64,000 nucleotides of DNA from Spongospora subterranea f. sp. subterranea. Taxonomy: Eukaryota; Endomyxa: Phytomyxea; Phytomyxea; Plasmodiophorida. A model generated the notes under the pieces. The model did not search any database. It was not told where the DNA came from and was given only the letters and a program-made list of their open reading frames with translations. This document shows, piece after piece, positions 34,727 to 46,741 of this stretch. The translations under genes were made by a program, and so were the position numbers. The DNA is taken from the NCBI GenBank assembly GCA_049724395.1, contig JAUGWO010000136.1:62001-126000 (forward strand), in the 5' to 3' direction. The first letter of the stretch is position 1. Each line of letters opens with the position of its first letter.

Positions 34727-36003
34727 GATACTGACGGCCGGCCGGCCCACCGTCAGCTGAGGGTGATAAATGCGTAGAGCTTGGTAGCGTCTGGACCCTG
34801 ATCCAGTAGGGACGGTGCCGGTAACGCTAGGGCAAACCACGGCAACAGAGTCATGCAACTGTTACGACACTGGACATGGTTGATCAGCCTCATTTTTTAG
34901 AAAGTTAACATGCCATAAACATATGGGTCTTTCATTTTTTGTGTGCCATACCGTTGATGCCCTTGGCGAGTTTTAGATAAGTCAATAGCGGAGCGTCAAG
35001 AATAAACATGATGCTTTTGCATTCCACTTCGCCAACCAGTCGTAGTATGCTAAACGTACTGTCTTGCGTAGCGGTTTATGAAACAACCCCCGAGGCCAGT
35101 TTCCGCGGAAGTCTTAATGTCAAAGCACTACCCGAACAAAAGTGTGATTGAGCAATCTGCAAACGGTGCCATTTTCTGGCTAAACGGTCTCGCTAAAAAA
35201 TATAACTCGGACTCTGAATACTGAGGGTGTGCAATCGTTAATTGACAATCAAAACGTTATATGCTGATTGCCAAATGGAGTAATCAATGTTGGCAAGGCG
35301 AAATTTGCGATCAGAGCATCGCGATCATCAATGCGGGGCAAGCAGCTACTGCCATTATATATCAGAGGAATCCTGAGTAATGTCATGATTTTACTCAGGA
35401 ACTCAAAGCATGTTCGGAAAGTGATGGATGACACTATCAGGAAGCAATCCAAGTATTCTACTGTTATGTAAAGCAAATCAGGAATGGTTTGAGGATTTGT
35501 TCGTGTTCTGGAATGTCATGGTTGAAAATGCGATATGTATACCATGCTTGCACGGTATGGGATAAATATTATCAGCAATGACAATAACACTCTTTGTAAA
35601 TGTGCGTTTTACATATACATGTTCGTCTTCCATAGAAATTTCGAAATTCCCTTTCTAAGTAGTCAGAGTAGACGAAATTCAGCTCACACAGAATGTGTAT
35701 TTCCTTTAGTTTCTATGGCAACTAACTGTACCATCTACACACTGAATGAAAACACGATTTGCAAAAAGAATACCTAATTTGCCGCTGCTTGACGAAATCA
35801 AAAATCGAGGCTTGTTAGACGTATACCTACAGTAGGCATTATTACTATGCAGGTGTCTGAAACGCACTCATAACGATCGGGACAGTTCATGTCCGGCGCG
35901 ACCTCACACTTTTCGTTACTGGCGATTGTGTAGCCTCCTACTGTAATCAGCCTTGGCTGTATTGCTGTGTATCGGTTACATACTTACATTGCGCTATTTT
36001 ATC
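34727..36003. other. Long spacer between SNAPC1 and TRAPPC5
   Basis: Contains a 48-codon ATG frame at 35078-35224 (VLMSKHYPNKSVIEQSANGA) and another frame at 35268-35471; neither is recognised or clearly spliced. It may hold an unrecognised small gene or a first exon of TRAPPC5. Confidence 0.3.
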
Positions 36004-36766
36004 ATGTCGAGCTCTGGGGTCGTATCCTTGTCGTCGCTATCCCTGCTGTTCTCGGAAATGGTCCAGTACGGCCTAGGTAAAGTATCTGCCACTGCTGAAT
36101 TAGAGTTCAGACTGTCTGCAATGGTATCGATCTCTGTTGTTGTTTTAGTGACCTGTGATGGTAATGAGCTGTTAATATCTTGTATTAAGGGTGAGCGCGT
36201 AGGCTCAAGAGCGTTGGACCTATTTGCATGTCGTGGTGAACCGGATACACTTAATGCTGGAGCTTTGATGCGTAGAACGCGAAATCGCATAACGAAACCA
36301 ACTCGAAAACGCCTCCTTGATGTAGTTTCTATACTAACGTTCATTCATACAAACATATGGCAGGTTATCCATGCGACATTATTTGATATTAGACTTGAAA
36401 ACAATAAAGTTGGTGTCTAGGGTCTGTTCGATCATACCGCCGATCGTCTAGAGAAATCAACAGAACGAGCCGACGAATGTGTGTAGAACTGTTCAAATCT
36501 GATACAAATGTGCCGCTTAATTTATTGTATTAGATTACATATATGATTCGAAAGTCATCGTGAACAGGTTCATATCAGTCCCTAAAGAAATGGGATCTTT
36601 GAATTGTGCCGCTTTCGTCGCCGGTGTTATCAAGGGCATTCTGGATGCGGCTGATTTTCCTGCAACGGTTAACGCCCACTATAAATCAGATGAAGACAGA
36701 TTTACCACGATATTCGTGATAACATTTCAGCCAGAGGTCATTCAAAGGTCCAATAAACAACAGTAA
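36004..36766 (+). CDS. TRAPPC5: TRAPP complex subunit 5 (Trs31/Bet3 family)
   Basis: ATG 36004. Exons join to give VSLSSLSLLFSEMVQYGL, KVSATAELEFRLSAMGERVG, RALDLFACRGE, a divergent basic insert, DVVSILTFIHTNIWQ, GLFDHTADRLEKSTERADE, YYIYDSKVIVNRFISVPKE and LNCAAFVAGVIKGILDAADF. These are the family blocks in the right order. Introns start at 36124 (GTATCG) and after NIWQ (GTTATC), and a third lies just before YYIYDS (GTGTGT...TTAG). A usual N-terminal stretch before VSLS is short, so a small upstream exon may be missing. TRAPPC5 is a core subunit of the Rab1/Ypt1 exchange complex at ER-Golgi and Golgi membranes. Confidence 0.85.
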
Positions 36767-36880
36767 CATAGCGGCAAACTGGCACATATCCTGGCGTTTA
36801 TTATTCATGGCCATAAGCTAATGGATCACTAGAGCAATTGAGGAACCCATAACGTGTTAGCCCATCTTGTTGTCGTGGGA

Positions 36881-37683
36881 TTATCCATCAAACTCGACTC
36901 CCTTGGGAAGGAAAGCCCATGATCCAGGTGCGAGATCTCCAAGCTCTATACGACCGATACGCGTACGACATAAACTTTTGACTGAGCACCCAACACTGCC
37001 AAGCATTCGTCGGATTTGGCGATTGCGTCCTTCTTTGAGAATGAACTTGAGCCGATTATGGCTTAATACGCTGATGGAACACGGTTTTGTTATTTTACCA
37101 TCTAGTAGAAGGCCGCCTTCTCGAAGGCCTGTTAATCCTTTTTCGGAAAGATATCCATTAAATTCCACAACGTATTCTTTCTCGATCGTTGATTCTGGTC
37201 CGATCAGCTGGCGAACAATGGCGCTGTTTTCTGATAACACCAGCAATCCGTGTGAATCTTTATCAAGGCGTCCACAGACAACTAGATTATTCGCCTCTAA
37301 TTCAATAACTAACCTGAAGGTTAACTCAATTTTTACAGCACAACAGATTTAGGCCTACATGATCTAGCAGGTCGTTCTCCCTTCTCCTATATCAATAGTC
37401 CATAAGATTGTTTTTATCATGCGTATATTGCCAAATATACCGGTTGCGAGCTGACGACGCCAACTGGTTTATGAAAAAGAACAGTACGAAAAGAGCTGCG
37501 TTCATCTAGCACCGCTTGAGATAATTCGACGCGCTGGCCAGGTTGTATCCTTGTGCCCAAATTATTGACGACAACCCCATCAACGAGTATCTTTCCTGCG
37601 GAAATGTAGGCATCTGCCTCCCTCCTTGAACAAATTCCCAGCGCAGCCAAATGTTTGTTGATGCGGATCCCCGATGGGATCAT
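36881..37683 (-). CDS. RsuA/RluB/RluF-type pseudouridine synthase
   Basis: ATG 37683 begins with an S4 RNA-binding domain (INKHLAALGICSRREADAYI, then KILVDGVVV). The catalytic domain has VLFHKPVGVVSSQP, VVCGRLDKDSHGLLVLSEN with the catalytic Asp in GRLD, the KEYVVEF strand, and KEGRNRQIRRML near the C-terminus. Two introns (gtatat... of 54 bp and gtaggc... of 50 bp) give a join through QPEKGERPARSFIELEANN. The family isomerises uridine in rRNA. A bacterial-type enzyme in a eukaryote usually serves an organelle, but no clear transit peptide is seen before the S4 domain. Split by spliceosomal introns, so not contamination. Confidence 0.82.
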
Positions 37684-37983
37684 GTCTGCGCATTATTCCC
37701 TGAGCCTGATCCCTGAACCGTTTGCGCAAATATACCGGTAAACCTGGGATAGCATGGGTTTGAGAGCTCAATTGTCTTCCATGTATATGTTATTTCGCCA
37801 AAAACTCATTGAGATTTGCGATTAGAAGCCACCTTTAGTCTGCGTCAGGGTTTTGACCACCATCAACATTTAACGTAATGATCCATGACAGTACAGTAGT
37901 GACAAATGTACCAACAGAGCACGTGAAGTCACTCACTATACCGTTACTTGAACTATGTCCACACTTAAGTCATTTCTCCGTGT

Positions 37984-38193
37984 TCATATTCCTTTAGTTA
38001 ACCGCTTTGGATCGACCGTTTTGCAATTGCGATCGTTTTCATCTAAGATGAAGTTTGATAAATGCTCAACGACATCTGGTATACGCGGTTGGACAAATTT
38101 GGCTGATTGATTTTGAAGTGTTGCGTTAGGTTCGATCAGCGCCGATTGCCTAGCCAAATGGAATGCGGATTTCCAAAGTGACAAGAAAAACAT
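37984..38193 (-). CDS. Small hypothetical protein
   Basis: 69 codons from ATG 38193: an amphipathic helix (FFLSLWKSAFHLARQSALIE) followed by a charged C-terminus. The frame stays open upstream of the ATG. It starts head to head with bleomycin hydrolase and may overlap its first exon. Not recognised. Confidence 0.3.
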   Translation of the reverse strand: MFFLSLWKSAFHLARQSALIEPNATLQNQSAKFVQPRIPDVVEHLSNFILDENDRNCKTVDPKRLTKGI

Positions 38194-38244
38194 TCTGGCG
38201 GCTAATTCGGTGTGCCAGTCTGACGTGGCAGATGTGAAGAAGCT

Positions 38245-40122
38245 GATGCTCTTGTTTTACGAAATCTTACCATAATTGACCAGGTACTAATCAACCGCAA
38301 TGCAGTCGTACTCCATACCGACGCCGGATTCAATACTCGGATGTCATATGATGAAGCGAAAGTCACCGACCAAAAAAGCACGGTAAAGTCTCGATGAAAC
38401 TTACTTCCCCATCCTGCTGTTAATCATTATCCAGGGACGTTGTTGGCTATTCGGTAGGAGTTTAGGCTTCCTGCTTATTCCTCCAGTCGTTCATATGTAC
38501 TCTAGCTGCAACAAACATCTACCGGCTGCGCTTCATCAAAAAGTTTAATTTGGAGGATAACTTCGAACTTTCACAATCATATCTATTTTTTTGGGATAAA
38601 CTCGAAAAATCCAAGTCAGATTGTGCAGCAAATGTTTTCAAACGCTATTAATTAGTTTGCAACAGCTATTTCTTAGAAAATATTATCCAGACTCGCAACG
38701 AACCGCTCGAATCACGCATTGTCCACCATCTGCTATCAACTCCCATCAATGACGGAGGGCAATACGATATGTTCGTTAACATTATCGAAAAATATGGCAA
38801 GCCCTCTCTGTTGTAAATGGTACAAATTTAACAAAACTGTCCACTTAGGAATCGTCCCCAAGAGTGCATTTCCTGAAACTAAACACAGCTGCAATTCGCG
38901 CAGACTAAATGATCTTATAATCGCCAAATTGCGAGAATTTGCTATGGAACTTCGGGACTGTAGCGGAGGTTAATTTTCTACTCACATACAATTACCAACT
39001 CATAATGCTCAGATAAACTATGATCTTAGATGTCCAGAAGCTTAAAGATGCTCAGATGACTGTCATCTACCGTATAATGGTCATTTTCTTCGGCGTTCCG
39101 CCTTCAAAATTTACTTGGTATACATCTTTCGGAAAGATCTGCCTCAATCTAACTTTTTTAGGGGATTCCGCGATAAGAAGGAAAAGCAGTATTTCGAGCA
39201 CACCGTCTCTCCTCACGAATTCGCCACAAAGTTCGTCGCATTTGACACAGGCGACATGATATCACTGATAAGGTGGAGAATACTTCTTTCCTAAACGTGA
39301 CAAATGTTCATTTTTTCATTCTGGAATTAGCGACCCGCGCAACGAATATTACAAGTTATATACGGTGGAATACTTAGGAAACATTGTCGGGGGAAACCCC
39401 GTTAGATATGGTGACAGCTATGTTTTATCTTAATTGTCTTTTTAATTTACTGTAAAATAGTGAACGTCCCCATTGATGAACTCAGCAAATATGCTGCCAA
39501 AACCATTGCAGGCGGGGATCCAGTAAGTTTGCTTGCATGTTCTCATATCCTGTTGTTCACCAATTCGTAAATTCCAGGTGTGGTTTGGATGTGATGTTGG
39601 CAAGCATTTTAGTCGTGACCTGCATATTATGGATTTAGGTTTGGCGCGGACGTTACTTTCTTGAAACAGTTTGCATGATTGTTTGATTCAGAGATCTTCG
39701 ATTACAATCTCGTATTTGGTACTGAGCTTGCCCAAAATCGAGAGCAACGTTTGCGATATGGACAGGTATTTTTGTTTCTGACGTCAATCGAGAAATATGA
39801 TGGTTGATTGCCAAATATATAGAGTTTAATGACTCACGCCATGGTTCTAAACGCATTCCATGGGGATGCTGAGAAGGTGACCCGATGGAGGGTAGAAAAT
39901 TCGTGGGGAGATAAAGCCAATAAAGGGTTTGCAACTATGACTCATGAATGGTTCAAGCAATATGGTAAATTTCATATGGGCCTCTGGACAAATAATAATA
40001 ACGGCTGTTTAGTCTATCAAGTTGTTGTAAACAAATCAGTTTTGCCAAGCAAGATTACTGACGTTTTGAGTCAGACTCCAATTGCATTTCCGGCGTGGGA
40101 TCCAATGGGCAGCCTGGCCTAA
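38245..40122 (+). CDS. Bleomycin hydrolase-like C1 cysteine aminopeptidase
   Basis: About nine exons. AKVTDQKST joins GRCWLFAATNIYRLRF, giving the active-site Cys in the canonical KxSGRCWLFA block. Next come SQSYLFFWDKLEK, INDGGQYDMFVNIIEKYG, IVPKSAFPETKHSCNSRRLN, KLREFAMELR, IYRIMVIFFGVPPSKFTW, YYKLYTVEYLGNIVGG and VWFGCDVGKHF. The catalytic His lies in LMTHAMVLNAF and the Asn in VENSWGD; the end is AWDPMGSLA. All three catalytic residues are present. The intron after EKYG begins GC, not GT (38797-38848). The enzyme trims peptides and inactivates bleomycin-type amides in the cytosol. The extreme N-terminus is unclear (start near 38245). Confidence 0.88.
38797..38848 (+). other. GC-AG intron in bleomycin hydrolase
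   Basis: 52-bp intron, gcaagc...cacttag. It is needed to join IIEKYG to IVPKSAF in phase; no GT donor is available nearby. Confidence 0.75.
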
Positions 40123-40440
40123 TCTCATCTTGTTCCGTGTTTATTAACCCATAATAAACACTGCCTCAACAGAATCAATAACTCGTACATACCTCTTCCG
40201 AGTCTGGTTGGGCTTTGAGCCAAGTGCAAAAAATCCTACATTACAACTGTCTCTGATTGATTCCGATTGTTTATTTGCAATCTTGGACAGGTCTTAAATC
40301 TAAGTGTTTATAACATCTATTGTGGGGGTGGTGTGATCTCAGGCGATAATCCTGGCAATGTCACCTGATATTTCTTGCCTATACGATGGACAGGTATTCC
40401 ATTTTCTGTTTTTCCTGAGTCTTCAAGCCCATCTGGCTTG

Positions 40441-42789
40441 CTAAGTAAACTCCATTTGTGCTTCAAAACGCCCTGTCGTTCCTAACAAGCAAATATAGTT
40501 CAAACACGGCATCATGAAAAGCGAGTCGTTATGCACTCTTTCGAATTTATACGACGCCTTGGTTGCATATTCCTTCATAGATTGCAAAGCCTCGGGAAAA
40601 TCCTTGAGGATTGAATCAAATGATGCTTTAGAAAGACAGAATAGTTCACAATCGCTTAATGCAGTGACCGTTGCCGTCCGCCTCGACGTTAGTAACAACG
40701 CCAACTACCGCATCCAATCTCATTCCCAGGGATTTTGGTCATTCCCAATGATAATCGCTAACCTCACCGAAAAACTGCCCAGCTTCTAATACAGCCAAGA
40801 TTCGCCCGCGAGCATTGGTCACTTCAACTGCAATTGTTGAATGGTCCAGCAGTGTGAGTGGATGTTGAGCGCATTGTACCTCGACCATGGCGAATGAAAT
40901 ACATATCGTTTCCGACCTGTCCCTGGTTCAGGATACAATCGCCTTTAGCCCAGACCTCGCTAGTGATGCTTCGAAGCACATTTCTGGCCAGGATTTAGGA
41001 TCTGATCATAAGACAATCGAGCCCGGCAAGTCACCTGAGGAACGCGTCTCCAATGCCGTTCAGGAAGGGGACACTGCTGATGATGGACTTATTCAGGAAC
41101 ATTTGAACCTCAAGTATAAGTGCAGGGGATAATCCATTCAGAATTTGATTGTATCCAGTGAAAGAGGTGACCCCGAGCTGCAGATAATAGAAGCGATATT
41201 GGCCTTGGATACGAGCGATCAGATCTTGAGGCAATCGCTTCTTTCTAGAAAAGGAATGAGCAATCGCCGACCAGACCCTGTGTGAACCCTACTTCAGCGA
41301 GCTGTGAACAACTTCCAACTTGTTTCGGAAATTAGAGTCGGAGATGTCGATTTTCAGAAAGAGCGACGAAACTTGGCTGATGAGGAATGCGATCAACATT
41401 GACGACAACAGCATGAACGCGATCGTCACAACCTTTTCCTGTCCGACCAGATTTGAATCTCAGGGCGCATTGACTGGGCTAACTTCCTACCAATAAAGTG
41501 ATTGGGAAAAAGTCGCCATACCCGTTCCCTGACACGATGGTGATGGAGAAATACACACTCGTGATATACAGACTCGAGAACGTGATCGTATTGATATCGA
41601 TGTCGATGTAAACCTTTTGTAAGCGATAACGGTTGATGAGCCAAGTCCCAGCGACTTGATCACCATGAACTGCCAATGTCTGTTGGAACACGTTTATCAA
41701 CGCAAAACCGAGATGGGGATGAAGAACAGCTATTACCATCCATATACAGGTCATGAGATGAATCCCTGTGAGGACACAGAATCCAATCTTCAGTATTCGC
41801 AAAGATTCGTGTCCGAATTTCGCCAACACACGATTTGCGATTTCGTTCACTCTGAACAATCTCAACATTTTGAGTATGGCGATGTTCTAAGAAGGAAATA
41901 ACGATAAATTGTGAGATTTGATAAAGGGGCGACCAGGTTGAACCTTCCAATTCGCGAATATGTGAATCATTCCAACCGAAGGGGAATTATCAACGAGGAC
42001 TTCGAATGGGATAATTGAAAGGAGATCCGATATGAAACACGATCTCAGATAACGCCTAATGATTAGCCGATGATCGTAGACAATTCCATCTAACTCTTCA
42101 TATCCGGTTAACAGGCAGAACCCCATATCGATAGCGAACCACACGTTCATGACGGCTTCGGCTATATCGCAACCATTCGGCAGATCATCTCGCCAGGACA
42201 GCCGTATTGGAACAGCAATCTAAAATGTACCGACAGCCACAATTAACAAGCAGGCAACGGGAATTGCGACAGCAATAAACGTGTGTTCCCCATGGCGATT
42301 GCAAGGTTTTAAGGCAAACAGAGGAGGAAATAGGGGCAATGGGAATACATCCTGAACACGTACAGAGAAATATATAATGGTGAACGCTATTAGAACATCC
42401 CATATCATCCTAGTAGGCGATCGTGGATTCATGAACACCATTCCATCAATTACAACCATGAACCCTTTCGGATCCAGATTGAATTCTTCCAGGAGAAATT
42501 TCACTTTATCAGCTGCTGGAGCGGCAGCTCGCATTTTGAAGACACCCGTTTGGGTTTCTTGCAGTTTTGGACGATCATCACGATAGTGAAAGACCTGGCC
42601 CGCCGTTTTTTTAGCGACTAATGGAACCGACGATTGAGGGCCGTCGTTCCACAGCGAATCGGCAACAGAGGAGCGACGCTCGTTGAGAAATTGACTCAAT
42701 GAAAGCCATTTGGTGATTGAGTGATACAGCGAGGCCCATGCGGTCTCAGGGGCGGGAGCAGCTTGGTCTTGCACCCGATTGTTGACCAT
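40441..42789 (-). CDS. Cyclic-nucleotide-gated / EAG-type cation channel
   Basis: ATG 42789. A cytosolic N-terminus of about 150 residues is followed by six membrane segments: S1 near DVLIAFTIIYFS, S2 near AVMNVWFAIDMGFCLLTGYE, S3 near CFISDLLSIIPFEVL, and a weakly charged S4 (MLRLFRVNEIANRVL). S5 is near GFCVLTGIHLMTCIWMVIA. The pore reads SITIVSGNGYGDFFP. A C-linker (LPQDLIARIQGQYRFYYLQL) leads to a cyclic-nucleotide-binding domain with GNDMYFIRHG and the phosphate-binding cassette FFGELALLLTSRRTATV. Introns are short except one of about 140 bp after S1. It would link cAMP or cGMP to cation flux; zoosporic organisms use such channels in motility, though that role is inference here. Confidence 0.85.
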
Positions 42790-42980
42790 GGATGAGCACG
42801 GGCACGATCAATATCGCGGTACGCTAAGATGATCAGTTGCATTTGGACCAACAACAACATGAACCGCTTCTACAGCGATCTGCATTGTCGAAATTGATCT
42901 GGAGCTTTATTGTAGGGGTTGTGAGGAAATAAATAGATAATGTTGAAATAATAGGGAGGGCGAATCGGGATTGCGAACCA

Positions 42981-45900
42981 TCAGGCGGCGCGATCTCGAA
43001 CCATCTCCTCGTTTAGGATCGTTTGCCCAAGATCATCTTGAAGGCTGTGAGGCTGTCCCATACGTCTAAGATAATCCCGGGAACTCGCCAACGCCCTGAA
43101 ATTGGAAATCAAATTACGGCCAGGAGCTCGTCAATGTTTAGATATTCTACAGACCTGTCAACAGACAATCCGATATTCTCGGGAAATAGCCAATCCTGAA
43201 TCCATCGAGGGAATTTCGACCTCTTATCTGCTCGGCGATATCTGGAAAAGACTTTAATCTTTTGCCCACTTACACTTCCAGGTTTATGAATACCGTTGGT
43301 CAGCGAAGATCATCAAACCATAATCGGTCTTGGAGCGAATGATGCGACCAATACATTGCGACGCTTGTCTCATTGCGTCAAAGGAAAGGAAATCGCCTTC
43401 TCTGTCAGGGAAATAAGTGCAAGAAGTGGATGGAAGTGGCGTTATTATGATTCACCGAATATTAAAACTGTCGCGGAGGAATTGCAACCTCGCTCGGAGG
43501 ACTTTACTCAATGTATACTGGAACGGAATTCCAAACATGATAACAGCCCGACCGTAATGATTAGAAAAATCTACACCTTCAGACACTGAATATACACAAC
43601 CACCATTGATGAGCTATAAAATCGATATGACAACAGAAATTGGAACCTTTTCCTCTTGCTATTGAAAGGAAAATCGCTCCTCGCCCTGTTTTACCATTAA
43701 AGAACAACCTGACGACGAAGAAAAAATCCTATTACCTGCGTCACAAGCTCGTTTGAACGATTCGAGAGCTAAAGAGGTCTCGACAACGTCTTTCGTCTCA
43801 ATGAAAATCAATTTATGCTGAAGAACTTGTTTCAATAAGCCCAGGCGATCCCATTCAGTGACTATCTCTTCCATATATAGATAACTGATCAATTTCAGTA
43901 TCTTTTGACGCTCAACGGACCACCGCCACCGTTGCATACCTGGTAAAAAACGCCACCATACCATCTGGACAGGTTTGCGCGAGTTCAAGTAGAAGCTTTC
44001 CGTAATTGGAGATGACTGAGATATCTTTTCTGGCATCGAACTTCGACGTTAATTCAGTCTGGTCGTTCCCTTTGGTCACTATTAAGGGGAAAACGCTAGC
44101 TCGGGCACTGGAAAGTGACATCGGGAAACTTTCGCAGACCTACGAAGTAGGGATAAGATCGAGAACAGATTTCAAAAGGGATGAATCACGACTTTGGGTG
44201 AGAAATTCAACAACTTTGGGTACAGATCGATGGGCGATAATGTGCCAGACGTGATGATAACGTTCCTGTTGGACGTCCTCAGAAATAATATGGAAAAAGT
44301 TGGCACAAACGCACTTGAACTTGTCTAATATCGGCTTGAGGGCAATGGAGGCGTCCAAGCAACACAGTCTAAGCACAGGATCGGGAATGTGTGGAGTCCG
44401 ATCATTGAACGGTTCCATTAAAACAGCGAATCCTGAACCGTGGTCAGCTCCCTGCAATGCTGACGAAGCGTTTATGTAGGTCACCTTTATCATAAGTGCT
44501 AACCAGAGTGGCAAAATCTGCAACTGATTGCAGAGGACGAAACTCGTCTAGATCAGATAACTGCAAAGTTTTAAGAAGAGACCCCATTCGGTCGTAAACA
44601 AACTTCAGAGACTGCGTTTGAAGAGGTCTCATGCCTACATGGTTGATAGAATGAAAACTTGACAGCAATGTGTACAGCAACTAACCAGAATGGCGCTCCA
44701 AAGAGGCAATAAACTGAGCAGGTGTCTCCTGGGTAACGGCGCGATCTGCATGGAAAAATAATATTATTGGCGATCCTACGATTCAACTAAATTTAACTGG
44801 CCTTTTAGCCGGGCTTTGAAATATTGAACGATAGTATTGAGGAACATAATGAAATGTTTGGCTTTTCGAATATTGCCTGGTACCGCTTTTTTCAAAATAT
44901 CAGGGGGAAGGACAGGACTACTGCGAGAATTATCATCTGATGCGATGTCAGCAAAGCGAAAATAACAAAATCGAGATAATACCGGATTGTGTGATTCCTT
45001 GTATCAACCGCTGGTATTCGAAGTTCAACCGCTCGGCGTCCTCGGCTTCAACCTGCTTGATTTTATTGCTCAGCTTCTGTAGATTCGAAGACGACTGTGA
45101 TAAAATCCGTTTTGTCAGGTTCACACTCAGAGCTGCAAACGGGGTCAAAACTTAAAGCTATGAATCACCAGCATTGTCTGACCTTCTATGCAGATACTAT
45201 CGATGTTATGCGCCTCATCGAACACAATAATTGCATTTCGTTCAATAGCTCTGGACACCATACCAGAAATCTTGGGATCGATCATATATCTATTGTTGCA
45301 CGTTAAAACTCCGATAAATTGCTGAATATTATTGACAAAACGAACTGGTAATTATAGACGATTATATCAGCTTGATTAATCGTATATCTCGCTAGATAGT
45401 ATGGACACCATGTGCGCTTTAAACCGATATCTTTGAGATCGTCCAAAGAAACCACTAAAATTAAAATTCAATCTCACACAACCTAACCGATAGTTCTGAA
45501 TTACCTCCGGTTATATCGAGGTTATCTCGCCCACAATTCTCAAAGTTGCTCATAGAAGTCGCATACCTGTGGATCTCAGTCAACTCAGCATTGAATTTGG
45601 AGCATAAACTTCGGTTTTCAGACCTCGATGTTCTTGTTTTTGACATGTTCAGAGCGAACCCATTCCGATGTTAAATTTCGGCATAATGCATCGACTTTAT
45701 CGCGCTTATCAAATTTGGAAACTGGTTGAACAATTTACAAATCATGTAGAGAGAATGGCAAGAGCAATCAAAATACCGGTAGGGTGAACACACATATTAC
45801 GTCGAGAAGATAAGCAAACGGCCAGCGCTTTTGGGGCATCCGTCATTTCTGTTTGGAACCGAGTTTTGGGAAAAAATTATATAATGAATTGAGGTGAAAG

Positions 45901-46438
45901 AGATACCATTGGCTATGCATTTGTCCCTATAGGCCATTACCACCTTCAGCTCCGCCATTACTTTATCCATTTCCTGCACAGTTCTGTAGGAAACGCAAGA
46001 GTGAGGTTTCAGATTGAGAGACAGTGCAAGAAGAAAGCGATGATAAACCTGGTACAATATACCAACTTTCCAGCTTCAGGATGCTGAAATTGATACGACG
46101 TTATCAACGACTAAGACAAAATGAATTTCAGTAAAGCGTCGAGTGGAAAGGACTGAAAAAAAACATAGAAAACCAGAACGACTAGCGTGTAAAATTATGC
46201 CATGTTATCATACTAATAGAGTGACAGTTTTGCCAGTTCCAGTGGGCATCTCGAGTAAACAATGCCCTGGATCTACAGACGCCAGTGTTTTCTTGACTTG
46301 GCGCATATAGGCGACCTGCTCTGGATACATCTGCCCATTCACGATCAGAAAAGGCCACGTTCAAGCTGGATAGAAGCACCTCATCCTGACCTGATCATAA
46401 GGGAAAAATACTCTCAATCCATCCAAGCTGAACTGCAT
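42981..46438 (-). CDS. ERCC2: TFIIH helicase XPD/ERCC2 (Rad3)
   Basis: ATG 46438 gives [16 protein letters not shown], spliced to [18 protein letters not shown] and [14 protein letters not shown] (Walker A). Later exons give the DEAH box ([16 protein letters not shown]), [68 protein letters not shown] and [19 protein letters not shown]. The C-terminal helicase domain ends [20 protein letters not shown], then [20 protein letters not shown] and a TGA at 42981-42983. All regions are of the XPD rather than FANCJ/RTEL1 type. It is the 5'-3' helicase of TFIIH in nucleotide excision repair and transcription initiation. At least ten exons; not every border was resolved. Confidence 0.87.
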
Positions 46439-46741
46439 ATCTTTGGCAGTTTCAGAAACGACCACTGATGTAAGGTCCGGTTAAATGGGACCCTGCCTTT
46501 CTGTCTGCAGATGAACTGGCCACCACAGCAGCAGATCAACCGATTAACGTGCGGACAATTGCTATCACTACCAGACCCAATCCAAGTGTAGCGAGAATCG
46601 CTTGAGACGTTACGAGTCTGCAATTGCTTCGAAGCGCTCTCAGGAATGGGGAACTATTGGATTGCACAACTGTTCTGTTTGCGAAATGGGGAATGTACTG
46701 GTTTCACAAAAACGTGGAGATAACTTAAATATGATTGTTAT

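Noticed and set aside
35994-36344. 116-codon minus-strand frame, Ser/Thr-rich
   Set aside because: It lies exactly opposite TRAPPC5 exons whose protein matches the family block by block; the minus frame is a shadow.
36867-37352. 161-codon plus-strand frame
   Set aside because: Opposite the catalytic exons of the pseudouridine synthase, which carry the GRLD motif; shadow frame.
43296-43589. 97-codon plus-strand frame
   Set aside because: Antisense to the XPD C-terminal helicase exon; no domain of its own.
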